Positions 1-5,910 of a stretch of 8,940 bases of DNA are shown one piece after another. Made by a program: the position numbers and the translations under genes. Location: NCBI GenBank assembly GCA_003542935.1, contig DPJQ01000221.1:4823-13762 (forward strand). The letters run 5' to 3'. The first letter of the stretch is position 1. Each line of letters opens with the position of its first letter. Source of the stretch: Lachnospiraceae bacterium. Lineage in GTDB: Bacteria > Bacillota > Clostridia > Lachnospirales > Lachnospiraceae. Below the pieces are notes generated by a model. That model saw only the letters and a program-made list of their open reading frames with translations. It did no database searches and was not told the origin of the DNA.

Positions 1-329
1 TCCGCGTTCAGCATCGGGATATTGGTGATGCTGGTGAGTGCGCTCTGGCTCTGTTTTCCCATGGCCGCCATGCCCAGGCAGGCCAGGGTTCCCAGCACGG
101 TGGCGATGAATGCCGCCGAGGTGGTCAGAAGCAGAGATGTGCGCACGGCTTCCAGCACGGCCCCGTTCCTGAACAGCTGTATGTACCAGCCAAAGGTAAA
201 ACCGCCCCACACCGTCCGGGCCTTGGAGCTGTTGAATGAACAGACGATCATGACCAGGATCGGGGAGTAGAGCAGGAAAAAGACCAGCCCCACATAAAAA
301 CGTTTCAGAAAAGCTTTTGTCTTTACCAT
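1..329 (-). CDS. potC: Polyamine ABC transporter permease PotC (partial, 3' end outside window)
   Basis: This is the N-terminal part (109 codons) of the second inner-membrane permease of a spermidine/putrescine importer. It begins [18 protein letters not shown], and a first membrane helix (about residues 10-31) ends in SPILVMIVCSFNSSK, a pattern typical of PotC/YdcV permeases. The segment FGWYIQLFRN follows, where this family usually has F(T)xxWYxxLF. A second helix lies at about residues 63-90 (SLLLTTSAAFIATVLG...). The ATG lies inside the end of potB (7-nt overlap, ATGGTAA), so translation is very likely coupled to potB. The EAA loop and C-terminus fall outside the window. The family call rests on these motifs and on the potA-potB order upstream. 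PotC rather than a second PotB is inferred from order and from the N-terminal pattern. Confidence 0.9.
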   Translation of the reverse strand, partial: MVKTKAFLKRFYVGLVFFLLYSPILVMIVCSFNSSKARTVWGGFTFGWYIQLFRNGAVLEAVRTSLLLTTSAAFIATVLGTLACLGMAAMGKQSQSALTSITNIPMLNA

Positions 330-1141
330 AGGATCTGTCCCTCCCCTGTCTTATCATATTTGTTCATCAGCGGCATACTGACAAAGATAAAAAGCATCAA
401 TACCAGGGACAGGCCGCTTCCCAGCCCCCAGTCGTTGGCCAGGGAGAATTCCTGTTCGATGACGTTGCCGATCAGCAGGATCTTGGAGCCCCCCAGAATA
501 TCCGCGATGACAAACTCCGATATGCCGGGGATGAATACCATGATTACACCGCTCATGACCCCGGGCAGGGACAGGGGCAGGATGATCCGGCGAAACACGG
601 TGGCGCCGTCGGCTCCCAGATCCCTGGCGGCATCGATGACATCCCGGTCGATCTTGCACAGGATATTGTAGATCGGCAGGAGCATAAAGGGCAGGTATTC
701 ATAGACCATGCCGATCAGGATAGCCCCGTGGCTGTACATCAAATGCAGCCTGGGCAGGCCGAAAAACTGCAGGATGGCGTTCAGGATTCCGGTGTTGGCC
801 AGTATCATTTGCAGGGCCAGGATGCGCAGCAGGAAATTGATCCACATGGGCAGGATGAACAGCATGATTACGGTGCCGGACTGCCGGATATTGGCGCGGC
901 TTAAGATATACGCCAGCGGGTAGGCAATGACCAGGCAGATGGCGGTGCTGCCCACGGCGATCAGCAGGGATTCCCAAAGGGCCTTCGCATGGATCGGGTC
1001 CGCAATGGCGGCGAGATGCTCCAGGGTCAATTGTCCTCCGTCCCCGGTCAGGCCGTAATACAGCACCATGATCAGGGGCAGGATAATAAAACCGGCGGCC
1101 CACACCAGGTAGGGGCCGGCGAGAAGTTTCTGTTTATTCAT
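323..1141 (-). CDS. potB: Polyamine ABC transporter permease PotB
   Basis: This 272-residue integral membrane permease is one of the pair forming the spermidine/putrescine channel. The N-terminal helix ([21 protein letters not shown], about residues 9-29) is followed by five further hydrophobic segments. The cytoplasmic EAA loop is clear near residues 190-215 ([20 protein letters not shown], then LSLPGV) and is the site that docks on the PotA ATPase. The segment [12 protein letters not shown] is characteristic of PotB. The chosen start is ATG at 1141. A TTG one codon upstream (1144) is possible but less likely. The start overlaps the potA stop by 8 nt, with only a weak purine-rich stretch before it, so coupling to potA is expected. 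Length and motifs are normal for the family and nothing appears damaged. Confidence 0.94.
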   Translation of the reverse strand: MNKQKLLAGPYLVWAAGFIILPLIMVLYYGLTGDGGQLTLEHLAAIADPIHAKALWESLLIAVGSTAICLVIAYPLAYILSRANIRQSGTVIMLFILPMWINFLLRILALQMILANTGILNAILQFFGLPRLHLMYSHGAILIGMVYEYLPFMLLPIYNILCKIDRDVIDAARDLGADGATVFRRIILPLSLPGVMSGVIMVFIPGISEFVIADILGGSKILLIGNVIEQEFSLANDWGLGSGLSLVLMLFIFVSMPLMNKYDKTGEGQILW

Positions 1142-2210
1142 CAAGGGCCACGGCTTTCTCGTCCTCCGACGCAGGTTTGTTCATAATCTGTATATTGAAA
1201 GGGATCACGTTGATGCTGACGGGCGTGCCTACCGGATGGGCCACGGTGCTCTGCACCAGCCATTCGAAGCCCCCGGCCTGCACCTCCATCTCGTAATGGA
1301 CGCCTTTGAAGATCAGGTGGGAAACTACGCCGTCCAGAAGGCCCTTGCCCGGATCGCCTAAGATCACGTCCTCGGGCCGGATCACCACATCCACAGGCAG
1401 GTTTTTGGGGAAACCCGTGTCCACGCAGGGGAAACGCACGCCCAGGATCTCCACCAGCTCGTCCCGGAGCATGATGCCGTCGATGATGTTGCTGTCCCCG
1501 ATGAAATCTGCTACAAAGGCATTCTCCGGCTCGTTGTAGATATCCTCCGGGGTGCCCATCTGCTGGATATAGCCCTGGTTCATGACCACCACGGTGTCGG
1601 ACATGGTCAGGGCCTCCTCCTGGTCATGGGTGACGTAGATGAAAGTGATGCCCAGTTCATTTTTCAGACGTATCAGTTCGTACTGCATCTCCTGGCGCAG
1701 TTTTAAGTCCAGGGCCCCCAGGGGTTCGTCCAGGAGCAGCACCTTCGGCTCGTTGACGATGGCCCGGGCGATGGCGATACGCTGCTGCTGGCCGCCGCTT
1801 AAAGAGGTGGGATTTCTCTTCTCATAGCCCTCCAGGTTTACCAGCTTCAGGGCATAGGAGATCTTATCCCGGATATAGGCGTCACTCTTCCCGCTGATCT
1901 TTAAGCCGAAAGCGATATTCTCCGCGATATTCATGTGGGGGAACAGGGCGTATTTCTGAAATACGGTATTCAGGTTCCGCTTGTTGGGCGGAAGCATGGT
2001 GATATCCTCCCCGTCAAAGATCACACGGCCCTCGTCGGGGGTGACGAAGCCGCCCAGGATGCGCAGCGTCGTGGTCTTGCCGCAGCCCGAAGGGCCCAAA
2101 AGGGTCAGAAATTCATTTTCGCGGATGGAAAGGCTCAAGTCATCCAGAACCGTCTCGCCGTCGAAGGCTTTAGAGATATGGACAAGATCGATCAGTGGCT
2201 TTTTGCTCAA
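1134..2210 (-). CDS. potA: Polyamine ABC transporter ATP-binding protein PotA
   Basis: This 358-residue ATPase powers polyamine import. All nucleotide-binding motifs are present: Walker A GPSGCGKT (residues 39-46), Q-loop [11 protein letters not shown] (Q85), signature LSGGQQQR (137-144), Walker B VLLLDEP (157-163) with D-loop GALDLKL, and H-loop THD (H195). A TOBE-like C-terminal domain (about 270-343, with VVIRPEDV) matches the PotA/MalK-type regulatory extension. The start is a TTG at 2210, supported by an AGGAGG with 8-nt spacing. The open frame continues upstream to 2780, but that part is only the shadow of the XRE-cupin gene in another frame. The gene sits 29 nt after the regulator and overlaps potB. 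Polyamine specificity is inferred from the family and from the regulator-potA-potB-potC order; iron or other oligoamine uptake is less likely. Confidence 0.95.
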   Translation of the reverse strand: MSKKPLIDLVHISKAFDGETVLDDLSLSIRENEFLTLLGPSGCGKTTTLRILGGFVTPDEGRVIFDGEDITMLPPNKRNLNTVFQKYALFPHMNIAENIAFGLKISGKSDAYIRDKISYALKLVNLEGYEKRNPTSLSGGQQQRIAIARAIVNEPKVLLLDEPLGALDLKLRQEMQYELIRLKNELGITFIYVTHDQEEALTMSDTVVVMNQGYIQQMGTPEDIYNEPENAFVADFIGDSNIIDGIMLRDELVEILGVRFPCVDTGFPKNLPVDVVIRPEDVILGDPGKGLLDGVVSHLIFKGVHYEMEVQAGGFEWLVQSTVAHPVGTPVSINVIPFNIQIMNKPASEDEKAVALDE

Positions 2211-2218
2211 AGTGAGTT

Positions 2219-2224
2219 CCTCCT
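2219..2224 (-). promoter_or_regulatory. Strong ribosome binding site that fixes the TTG start of potA
   Basis: The minus strand reads AGGAGG, then AACTCACT (8 nt), then TTGAGCAAAAAG. No ATG or GTG lies at a suitable distance, so this near-perfect Shine-Dalgarno decides the uncommon TTG start. It lies in the 29-nt gap between the regulator stop and potA. Confidence 0.85.
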
Positions 2225-2239
2225 GTGGTAAATATATAA

Positions 2240-2773
2240 TCAGAAGCTGGGCGGTGTGCTGACCCAGATCAGCGTGGCGCCCCGTCTTGAGGTCAGATAG
2301 TGCTGGGTGGCGGGTGTGAAATAGAAAGATTCTCCGCTTTTGGCAGTGTGGGTGTGGCCGTCGAGGTGGACAGTTACCTCGCCTTTCAGTACGTATCCGA
2401 ATTCTTCTCCCTCGTGGGGATTGTCGGGGTAGGTGGATCCGCCGGGCTCCAAACGCAGCAGGATCGGCTCCATCTGATTTTTTTGGGCGTTCGGTATGAT
2501 CCACTGGGTTGTGGCGTGCAGCTGGGGTTCTTCCTTGGTAAAGTAGTCCTCCTTGGAAAATACGATCTGTTCCCCGGTTCGCTTGCGGAAAAATTCGCTT
2601 AAGTCGGTGCCCAGGCACTGAAGGATATCCTGCAGGGTGGCGATGGAGGGGGAGGTCAGGTCCCTCTCCAGCTGGGAGATGAATCCCTTCGACAGCTCCG
2701 TGCGGTTCGCCAGTTCCTCCTGGGTGAGCCCTTTTTGTATGCGCAGATCCCTGATCTTTTTTCCGATTTCCAT
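2240..2773 (-). CDS. XRE-family HTH regulator with C-terminal cupin (PuuR-like), probable controller of the pot operon
   Basis: This is a 177-residue DNA-binding protein. Residues 5-60 form an HTH_XRE domain ([20 protein letters not shown], then [21 protein letters not shown]). Residues 105-172 form a small cupin barrel with the motif [20 protein letters not shown] (120-139) and a second conserved part, [18 protein letters not shown]-cupin proteins of this type (PuuR, and the regulator often found directly before potABCD in Clostridia) bind DNA and are thought to sense a small ligand such as a polyamine in the cupin. It is the first gene of the operon and ends 29 nt before potA, so it is co-transcribed with its probable targets. 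The ATG at 2773 has only a weak Shine-Dalgarno (GGGCTGTG). Control of potABC and autoregulation are inferred from position and from the operator-like dyad at 2872-2888. Confidence 0.92.
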   Translation of the reverse strand: MEIGKKIRDLRIQKGLTQEELANRTELSKGFISQLERDLTSPSIATLQDILQCLGTDLSEFFRKRTGEQIVFSKEDYFTKEEPQLHATTQWIIPNAQKNQMEPILLRLEPGGSTYPDNPHEGEEFGYVLKGEVTVHLDGHTHTAKSGESFYFTPATQHYLTSRRGATLIWVSTPPSF

Positions 2774-2781
2774 AAATCACA

Positions 2782-2825
2782 GCCCGGTGGCAGAGCAGAT
2801 TTCCTGACAGTCCTGCCTGGTGGGC
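2782..2825 (-). promoter_or_regulatory. Potential 5'-UTR stem-loop next to the regulator start
   Basis: In the leader of the pot operon transcript (minus strand), GCCC-ACCA-GGCAG pairs with CTGCC-ACC-GGGC around a 19-nt loop, giving a two-part stem with an internal loop. Its 3' arm ends about 8 nt before the regulator ATG and takes in the only Shine-Dalgarno-like bases (GGGC), so it could lower initiation. The pairing is seen in the sequence; a regulatory role is conjecture. Confidence 0.35.
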
Positions 2826-2871
2826 CGCCCCCTTCCCGCTTTTATTTTGTCACTCTAATAATAATCTCAGA

Positions 2872-2888
2872 GTTTAGTAAAAGTAAAC
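2872..2888 (-). promoter_or_regulatory. Candidate operator for the XRE-cupin regulator (dyad GTTTA-N7-TAAAC)
   Basis: A perfect inverted repeat, GTTTA-GTAAAAG-TAAAC on the plus strand, lies just downstream of the -10 box of the regulator promoter, overlapping the expected transcription start. A further imperfect dyad, CTCT...AGAG (2853-2872), adjoins it. A repressor bound here would block the operon promoter. Placement and symmetry fit autoregulation by the XRE-cupin protein. The pairing of protein and site is inferred. Confidence 0.5.
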
Positions 2889-2897
2889 ATTAATACG

Positions 2898-2925
2898 ATT
2901 ATAGCGAAAAAATCAGGGGTGTCAA
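2898..2925 (-). promoter_or_regulatory. Sigma-70/SigA promoter of the regulator-potABC operon
   Basis: The minus strand carries a perfect -35 TTGACA (2925-2920), a 16-bp spacer and a perfect -10 TATAAT (2903-2898). Transcription should start near 2891, giving a leader of about 118 nt before the regulator ATG. Confidence 0.82.
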
Positions 2926-3031
2926 TACCTAATTTGACAGGATTTTTAAAGTCAGTGAATGGGAGGAAATTCTTAGCTGCATGCCGGTTAACAGGAACAT
3001 TGGATTTTCGGGAAGGAATAAAAACGGAATT

Positions 3032-3059
3032 TTGTTCGTATGGAAAATTTGTTTATAAT
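3032..3059 (+). promoter_or_regulatory. Possible upstream promoter toward the MerR-family gene
   Basis: TTGTTC (3032-3037), a 16-bp spacer and a perfect TATAAT (3054-3059) lie on the plus strand, 33 bp before the -35 of the MerR-type promoter. It could provide a low constitutive level of the regulator. The -35 is only a partial match and the region is AT-rich, so chance is possible. Confidence 0.4.
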
Positions 3060-3091
3060 TGTCAGAGGAAAAAGTATAGAATATTTTTGTA

Positions 3092-3122
3092 TTGACTCTC
3101 CCGTAGCGTAACGCTTTATGAT
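3092..3122 (+). promoter_or_regulatory. MerR-type promoter/operator with 19-bp spacer and central dyad
   Basis: TTGACT (-35, 3092-3097) and TATGAT (-10, 3117-3122) are separated by 19 bp. That is longer than the optimal 17 and is the hallmark of promoters that MerR-family activators realign. Within the spacer lies a perfect 11-bp dyad, AGCGT-A-ACGCT (3105-3115), the expected dimer site. The predicted start near 3129 falls at the ribosome binding site, leaving a very short leader. Autoactivation by the MerR/TipAS protein encoded directly downstream is inferred. Confidence 0.78.
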
Positions 3123-3142
3123 TGAACCGAAAGGAGGAAATA

Positions 3143-3982
3143 ATGAAAACCGTAAAAGATGTATCGGAGATAACCGGAGTAAGTATAAGGACGTTGAGAT
3201 ATTATGACGAAATCGGTTTATTAAAGCCAACGGAATTAACGGAAGCCGGTTATCGGCTCTATAACAACAAAGCTTTAGAAAAATTGCAGGAAATTATGTT
3301 CTTTAGAGAATTGGAAATTCCACTGATAGACATTAAGAAAATCATGGATACCCCTGATTATGATAAAGAACAGGCTTTATTAGCCCAAAAATCTTTATTG
3401 GAGCAGAAACGAAATCGGCTAAATGGGATTATCGAGTTAATAACGGACGTGCTGGGAGGAGTTAATACTATGAGTTTTGGAGCATTTAGCAACGAAGAAG
3501 TACAGAAAATGGTAAACTATACTTTGGAATGTATGTCAAAAGAACGCCTTGATGAACAGGTGCAAAGATATGGGAGTATGGAAAAGTATAAAGAATATTT
3601 GGTTTCCGGCTTTGCCAATGAGCAGGCTACCGCAGATTTATTGAAGTGGTATGGCAGCAAAGAAAAAGTAATAGGATCTGTCATGCAGGCAACCGGGAAT
3701 ACCGAGGAAGTAAAGCGAGAACAAGAGGAAAATGTCAAAATCTATAAGCAGTTTATGGCTGCAAAAGAAGCTGATAATATGGATATGGCACATTCCGCCG
3801 TTGAAATGCTTGCGGAGAATTACAAAGCAATGTTTGCGCTTGATAATGCAAGAAATATTCTGCTTGATCTATCAAAGGAATATTTGCAGGGCGAAAAACT
3901 TGCGGAAGCAGTCGATAGTCAGTTCGGAAAAGGTTGTTCCGGATATGTTGCTCATGCCATTCAGCATTATTATGGGGCATAG
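3143..3982 (+). CDS. MerR-family transcriptional activator with TipAS effector domain
   Basis: This 279-residue regulator resembles TipAL/Mta/SkgA. Residues 1-70 are the MerR winged HTH (VKDVSEITGVSIRTLRYYDE, then IGLLKP, then GYRLY). Residues 74-105 are a charged, leucine-containing helix, probably the dimer coiled coil. Residues about 115-275 match the TipAS domain, a helical ligand-binding fold that in Streptomyces TipA binds thiopeptide antibiotics and in Bacillus Mta links to multidrug efflux. The ATG at 3143 follows AAGGAGG with 5-nt spacing; an in-frame TTG at 3122 would overlap the -10 box and is rejected. The gene is visibly more AT-rich than the pot genes to its left and the element genes to its right, which suggests a separate origin. 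No efflux or resistance gene is adjacent, so the ligand and the targets beyond its own promoter are unknown. Confidence 0.93.
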   Translation: MKTVKDVSEITGVSIRTLRYYDEIGLLKPTELTEAGYRLYNNKALEKLQEIMFFRELEIPLIDIKKIMDTPDYDKEQALLAQKSLLEQKRNRLNGIIELITDVLGGVNTMSFGAFSNEEVQKMVNYTLECMSKERLDEQVQRYGSMEKYKEYLVSGFANEQATADLLKWYGSKEKVIGSVMQATGNTEEVKREQEENVKIYKQFMAAKEADNMDMAHSAVEMLAENYKAMFALDNARNILLDLSKEYLQGEKLAEAVDSQFGKGCSGYVAHAIQHYYGA

Positions 3983-4043
3983 TGTTTGCCCCTTGATTGC
4001 CGAAACATCCCCATTTTCTAAACTCTCCGCTTGAATTCTATGA

Positions 4044-4078
4044 AAGCCTGTGGAAGAGCTTATTTATTTCACAGGCTT
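4044..4078 (+). terminator. Hairpin after the MerR/TipAS gene, probable terminator
   Basis: AAGCCTGTG (4044-4052) pairs perfectly with CACAGGCTT (4070-4078) around a 17-nt AT-rich loop, 61 nt after the regulator's stop. The sequence that follows (CTGTTG) lacks a good U-run, so this is a weak intrinsic terminator or only a processing stem. The hairpin also lies downstream of the minus-strand Rpn gene and could serve both directions. Confidence 0.5.
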
Positions 4079-4122
4079 CTGTTGACAGTGTCTACCGGTG
4101 GGAGGGTATGGGGAATCGCAGA

Positions 4123-4641
4123 TTACACCATTTCCAGCCGCAAATATTCATTTGCTTCTTCCCATGATAAATGATATTTTTCCTGCAGTCTTTGGGCAAT
4201 TTCCATGTCCGACAATTTTAAATCCCGGTACACAGATATTGCGCCATAAATCTTGCCCTTTTCAATATTCTCCTGGTCACGCATTAACAACGTCATATAT
4301 TCATGCCTCCATTCCCTGTTTTTCTTTGCTTCTTTGACTGCTTCCTCTAATTTCCTCACATAGGAATCATCCGGCGTATGGCCCGCCACATAATCCAAAA
4401 ATGCTTTCAGTTCTCTGCTGACGTCATCCAGCCGGACGCTTTTGGCGTCAATATCTGACCGGATGCTTTTTTGCAGATCCGGGTATTCCACATGGTCTAT
4501 GTCCAGGGCCGGGAGGATCCGCCGGAGCAGTTCCGTGCATAGCCCCGGATCCTGCATCACCTTCCCAAACAGGAAATCGTTGGATATCCGCAGGTTTTCC
4601 CAGGAGCTGCCTGCTTTTTGCATCGTGTTTGTACTGTCCAT
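4123..4641 (-). CDS. Rpn/PD-(D/E)XK nuclease-family protein with catalytic core deleted in frame (remnant)
   Basis: The 172-residue product has both ends of a Clostridial Rpn-type protein (PD-(D/E)XK nuclease family 'transposase', recombination-promoting nuclease) but not its middle. Residues 17-72 (LRISNDFLFGKVMQDPGLC to DAKSVRLD) match the usual N-terminus. Residues 73-172 (DVSRELKAFLDYVAG, KNREWRHEYMTLLMRDQENIEKGK, then YHLSWEEANEYL) match the usual C-terminal helical part. In intact relatives, as I recall them, VRLD is followed by VYVKD...YDIEIQ (the second catalytic strand with ExQ) and about 110 more residues before DDVSRELK. Here D72 joins D73 directly with no frame change, at about 4425/4426. 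Family length is usually near 290-310. The start at 4641 follows a GGATGGAGAG region. DNA cleavage is very unlikely; DNA binding or a purely vestigial state remain possible. Confidence 0.85.
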   Translation of the reverse strand: MDSTNTMQKAGSSWENLRISNDFLFGKVMQDPGLCTELLRRILPALDIDHVEYPDLQKSIRSDIDAKSVRLDDVSRELKAFLDYVAGHTPDDSYVRKLEEAVKEAKKNREWRHEYMTLLMRDQENIEKGKIYGAISVYRDLKLSDMEIAQRLQEKYHLSWEEANEYLRLEMV

Positions 4642-4710
4642 GCTACAGTCTCTCCATCCTTTTCTTCCGGCAATAAATAGGTACGGTAAATCTTTTCTGC
4701 GCTTATGTTA

Positions 4711-4739
4711 ACTATAACACAGGAGAAGGGTTACAACAA
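4711..4739 (-). promoter_or_regulatory. Probable promoter of the Rpn remnant, overlapping the relaxase 3' end
   Basis: The minus strand reads TTGTTG (4739-4734), a 17-bp spacer and TATAGT (4716-4711). The -10 covers the stop codon of the relaxase gene (TAG, 4714-4712). The Rpn ATG is about 70 nt downstream. Spacing is ideal and both hexamers are near consensus. Confidence 0.55.
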
Positions 4740-5209
4740 CATGATTTTGCTGCCGGGCACTTGATAAATTTTTCTTTCATGTCCCTAAATTCCCGGCTAT
4801 TCTGATGCCATTTGTTTCCTGTCCTATAGCTTACCGCATTGATGGCAAAATGGATGTGCCAGTTTTCCTTTGACAGATGGATCCCATAGAAAACCTGGTA
4901 GTTTTCAAACAATATGTCCGCGGCTGTATCTGCAGCCTTCTGTACCATGGCTTTATCCCGCACTTTTGGGGGAAAAGAGATAACCATGTGGTACATACGC
5001 CGGCCTGCCGTTTTTTCCGCAGCCTTTTGTACGGCTATCATTTGTCTGGCAGCTTTGCTGGCTCTGTGGGAGACGCCTTTGCCCCTGGCCTTTAGGAGGA
5101 TTTCCATCCCTGCGTTTTTTCCCTCCCCTGCGATATATTTCAGAAGCTTCTCAATGTCACAATCTGTATTATAATGCGCCTTAATCATTTTTATAATAAG
5201 CTTTCCCAT
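4712..5209 (-). CDS. Short MobA/VirD2-type relaxase (MOBP-like), probably C-terminally truncated
   Basis: This 165-residue protein has the nicking core of a mobilization relaxase, which cuts at oriT and attaches covalently to the DNA end. KLLKYIAGEG (residues 21-30) places Y25 where RP4 TraI has its catalytic Tyr22. HLSKENWHIHFAINAV (111-126) gives the three-histidine metal site (H111, H118, H120) of motif III. The fold seems complete to about residue 147 (NSREFRDMKEKF). The last residues (CPAAKSCCCNPSPVL) look unlike relaxase sequence and coincide with the Rpn promoter. Most MOBP relaxases continue for hundreds of residues with helicase/primase or structural domains that are absent here. The start overlaps the mobC-like gene by 19 nt, behind AAGGAG; ATG at 5188 is an alternative. 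Nicking may still be possible, but transfer would need help from another element. Confidence 0.82.
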   Translation of the reverse strand: MGKLIIKMIKAHYNTDCDIEKLLKYIAGEGKNAGMEILLKARGKGVSHRASKAARQMIAVQKAAEKTAGRRMYHMVISFPPKVRDKAMVQKAADTAADILFENYQVFYGIHLSKENWHIHFAINAVSYRTGNKWHQNSREFRDMKEKFIKCPAAKSCCCNPSPVL

Positions 5210-5451
5210 AATCCGTCAATCTCCTTTTCGGCTGTTTTATCTACAGCCCCGTATTCTTCCCTAAGGCAATTTAAAAATTCCTGTGCCTTTACCATAAACG
5301 TAACGCTCCCCATCCCTGAAAACAGTATTTTTCTAATACAGCCCGAGCGGGTGATGCCATATTCGGCTGCCAGGCTGTCTATCTGTTTTAATTCTTTCTG
5401 TGTACACCGCACCTGGATTGTCGAAACTTTTTTGGCTTTCTTATTTTTCAT
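5191..5451 (-). CDS. MobC-like relaxosome accessory protein (ribbon-helix-helix)
   Basis: This is an 86-residue basic protein. After a Lys-rich start it shows a ribbon-helix-helix pattern: beta strand STIQVRCT (residues 10-17), helix KELKQIDSLAAEYG (19-32), then ITRSGCIRKILFSG (33-46). The layout matches MobC/TraJ-like proteins that bind oriT and load the relaxase, and the relaxase gene follows with a 19-nt overlap. The C-terminal part (AQEFLNCLREEYGAVDKTAEKEIDGLWESL) is amphipathic helix, often seen in MobC. The ribosome binding site AAGGAAG lies about 10 nt before the ATG. Family membership rests on fold pattern and context because these proteins are poorly conserved. Confidence 0.78.
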   Translation of the reverse strand: MKNKKAKKVSTIQVRCTQKELKQIDSLAAEYGITRSGCIRKILFSGMGSVTFMVKAQEFLNCLREEYGAVDKTAEKEIDGLWESLL

Positions 5452-5468
5452 AAACCACTTCTTCCTTT

Positions 5469-5495
5469 CTGACAGCTAGCTTATGAAGCTGGCAG
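5469..5495. other. oriT-like inverted repeat upstream of the mobC-relaxase pair
   Basis: CTGACAGCT (5469-5477) and AGCTGGCAG (5487-5495) form 9-bp arms with one mismatch around a 9-bp spacer, 18 bp before the mobC-like ATG. It is followed directly by CCCTTAGCAG. Mobilization origins usually place the relaxosome-bound inverted repeat just before the nick, near the mob genes, and IncQ-like nick regions end in GCCCT, as the sequence does here. The repeat is seen; its role as oriT is inferred from position. It could instead be an operator for the mob genes. Confidence 0.4.
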
Positions 5496-5773
5496 CCCTT
5501 AGCAGATTTTAAATAATAGTTGGTATCAATTAATATTTATTTGGTAATGGATAATGCTAAATAATTGTTAGCTTACGTTAAAATGTATTGCCTACGGTGC
5601 TTGTGCTGTAAAATGTTAAAGGGATATGGGATTTGGCCCGGGCAGAAAATAGAAATAATTAACTTTTAAGCAATAAAATGCTGTAATCCATTTTTATAAT
5701 AGATATTTAATAGCAGGATACGCCGATTATATTTTGCGTGTATATGAGCATATGGTACTTTAGTCATGGTATT

Positions 5774-5795
5774 GCCCTGTGCAGGGCTGATTTTT
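5774..5795 (+). terminator. Short GC hairpin followed by TTTTT, possible attenuator or terminator
   Basis: GCCCT-GTGC-AGGGC (5774-5787) forms a compact stem with a 4-nt loop, followed after TGA by five T residues. Read on the plus strand this is an intrinsic-terminator layout. No gene ends before it, so it would act as a leader attenuator before the excisionase-like gene or shield it from read-through. The stem has only 5-6 pairs, so strength is uncertain. Confidence 0.45.
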
Positions 5796-5805
5796 AGCGG
5801 GAAAC

Positions 5806-5820
5806 TTTTGTAGTACAAAA
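5806..5820. promoter_or_regulatory. Perfect 15-bp dyad TTTTGTA-G-TACAAAA, probable protein-binding site
   Basis: The two 7-bp arms match exactly around a single central base, as in binding sites for dimeric HTH repressors. It lies between the GC hairpin and the excisionase-like genes. The cognate protein cannot be named from the window. Confidence 0.5.
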
Positions 5821-5826
5821 TCGGGG

Positions 5827-5847
5827 GGCTGCTAGAAAGATGCAGCC
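5827..5847. repeat. Inverted repeat GGCTGC-N9-GCAGCC
   Basis: Perfect 6-bp GC-rich arms surround a 9-bp A-rich spacer, 7 bp after the 15-bp dyad. No T-run follows, so it is not a standard terminator. It may be part of the leader structure or a protein site. Confidence 0.4.
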
Positions 5848-5890
5848 AAATATTCCACGATACTAACAATCTTATAAAAAAGTAAATGCT

Positions 5891-5910
5891 GTTATCTGAT
5901 AACGGATAAC
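5891..5910 (+). promoter_or_regulatory. Operator-like cluster: 13-bp palindrome plus an extra half-site before the excisionase-like gene
   Basis: GTTATC-T-GATAAC (5891-5903) is a perfect palindrome, and the half-site GATAAC is repeated once more at 5905-5910. It lies between a TATAAA (5873-5878, a possible -10 with a poor -35) and the ribosome binding site AAAGGAG (5916-5922). Placement right before the gene fits autoregulation by a small HTH protein such as the one encoded next. The binding partner is inferred. Confidence 0.5.

Noticed and set aside
2211..2780. Upstream extension of the potA frame (would give 548 residues)
   Set aside because: The added part is low-sense Arg/His/Pro-rich sequence antiphase to the XRE-cupin gene. 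AGGAGG and the family length support the TTG start at 2210.
2981..3058. 25-codon plus-strand open frame before the MerR gene
   Set aside because: GGGAGG is too far from the ATG (about 13 nt), there is no recognizable protein, and it overlaps candidate promoter elements.
5666..5869. 67-codon minus-strand open frame in the AT-rich region
   Set aside because: No ribosome binding site or family is evident, and it runs through several palindromic elements. It is probably a chance frame.
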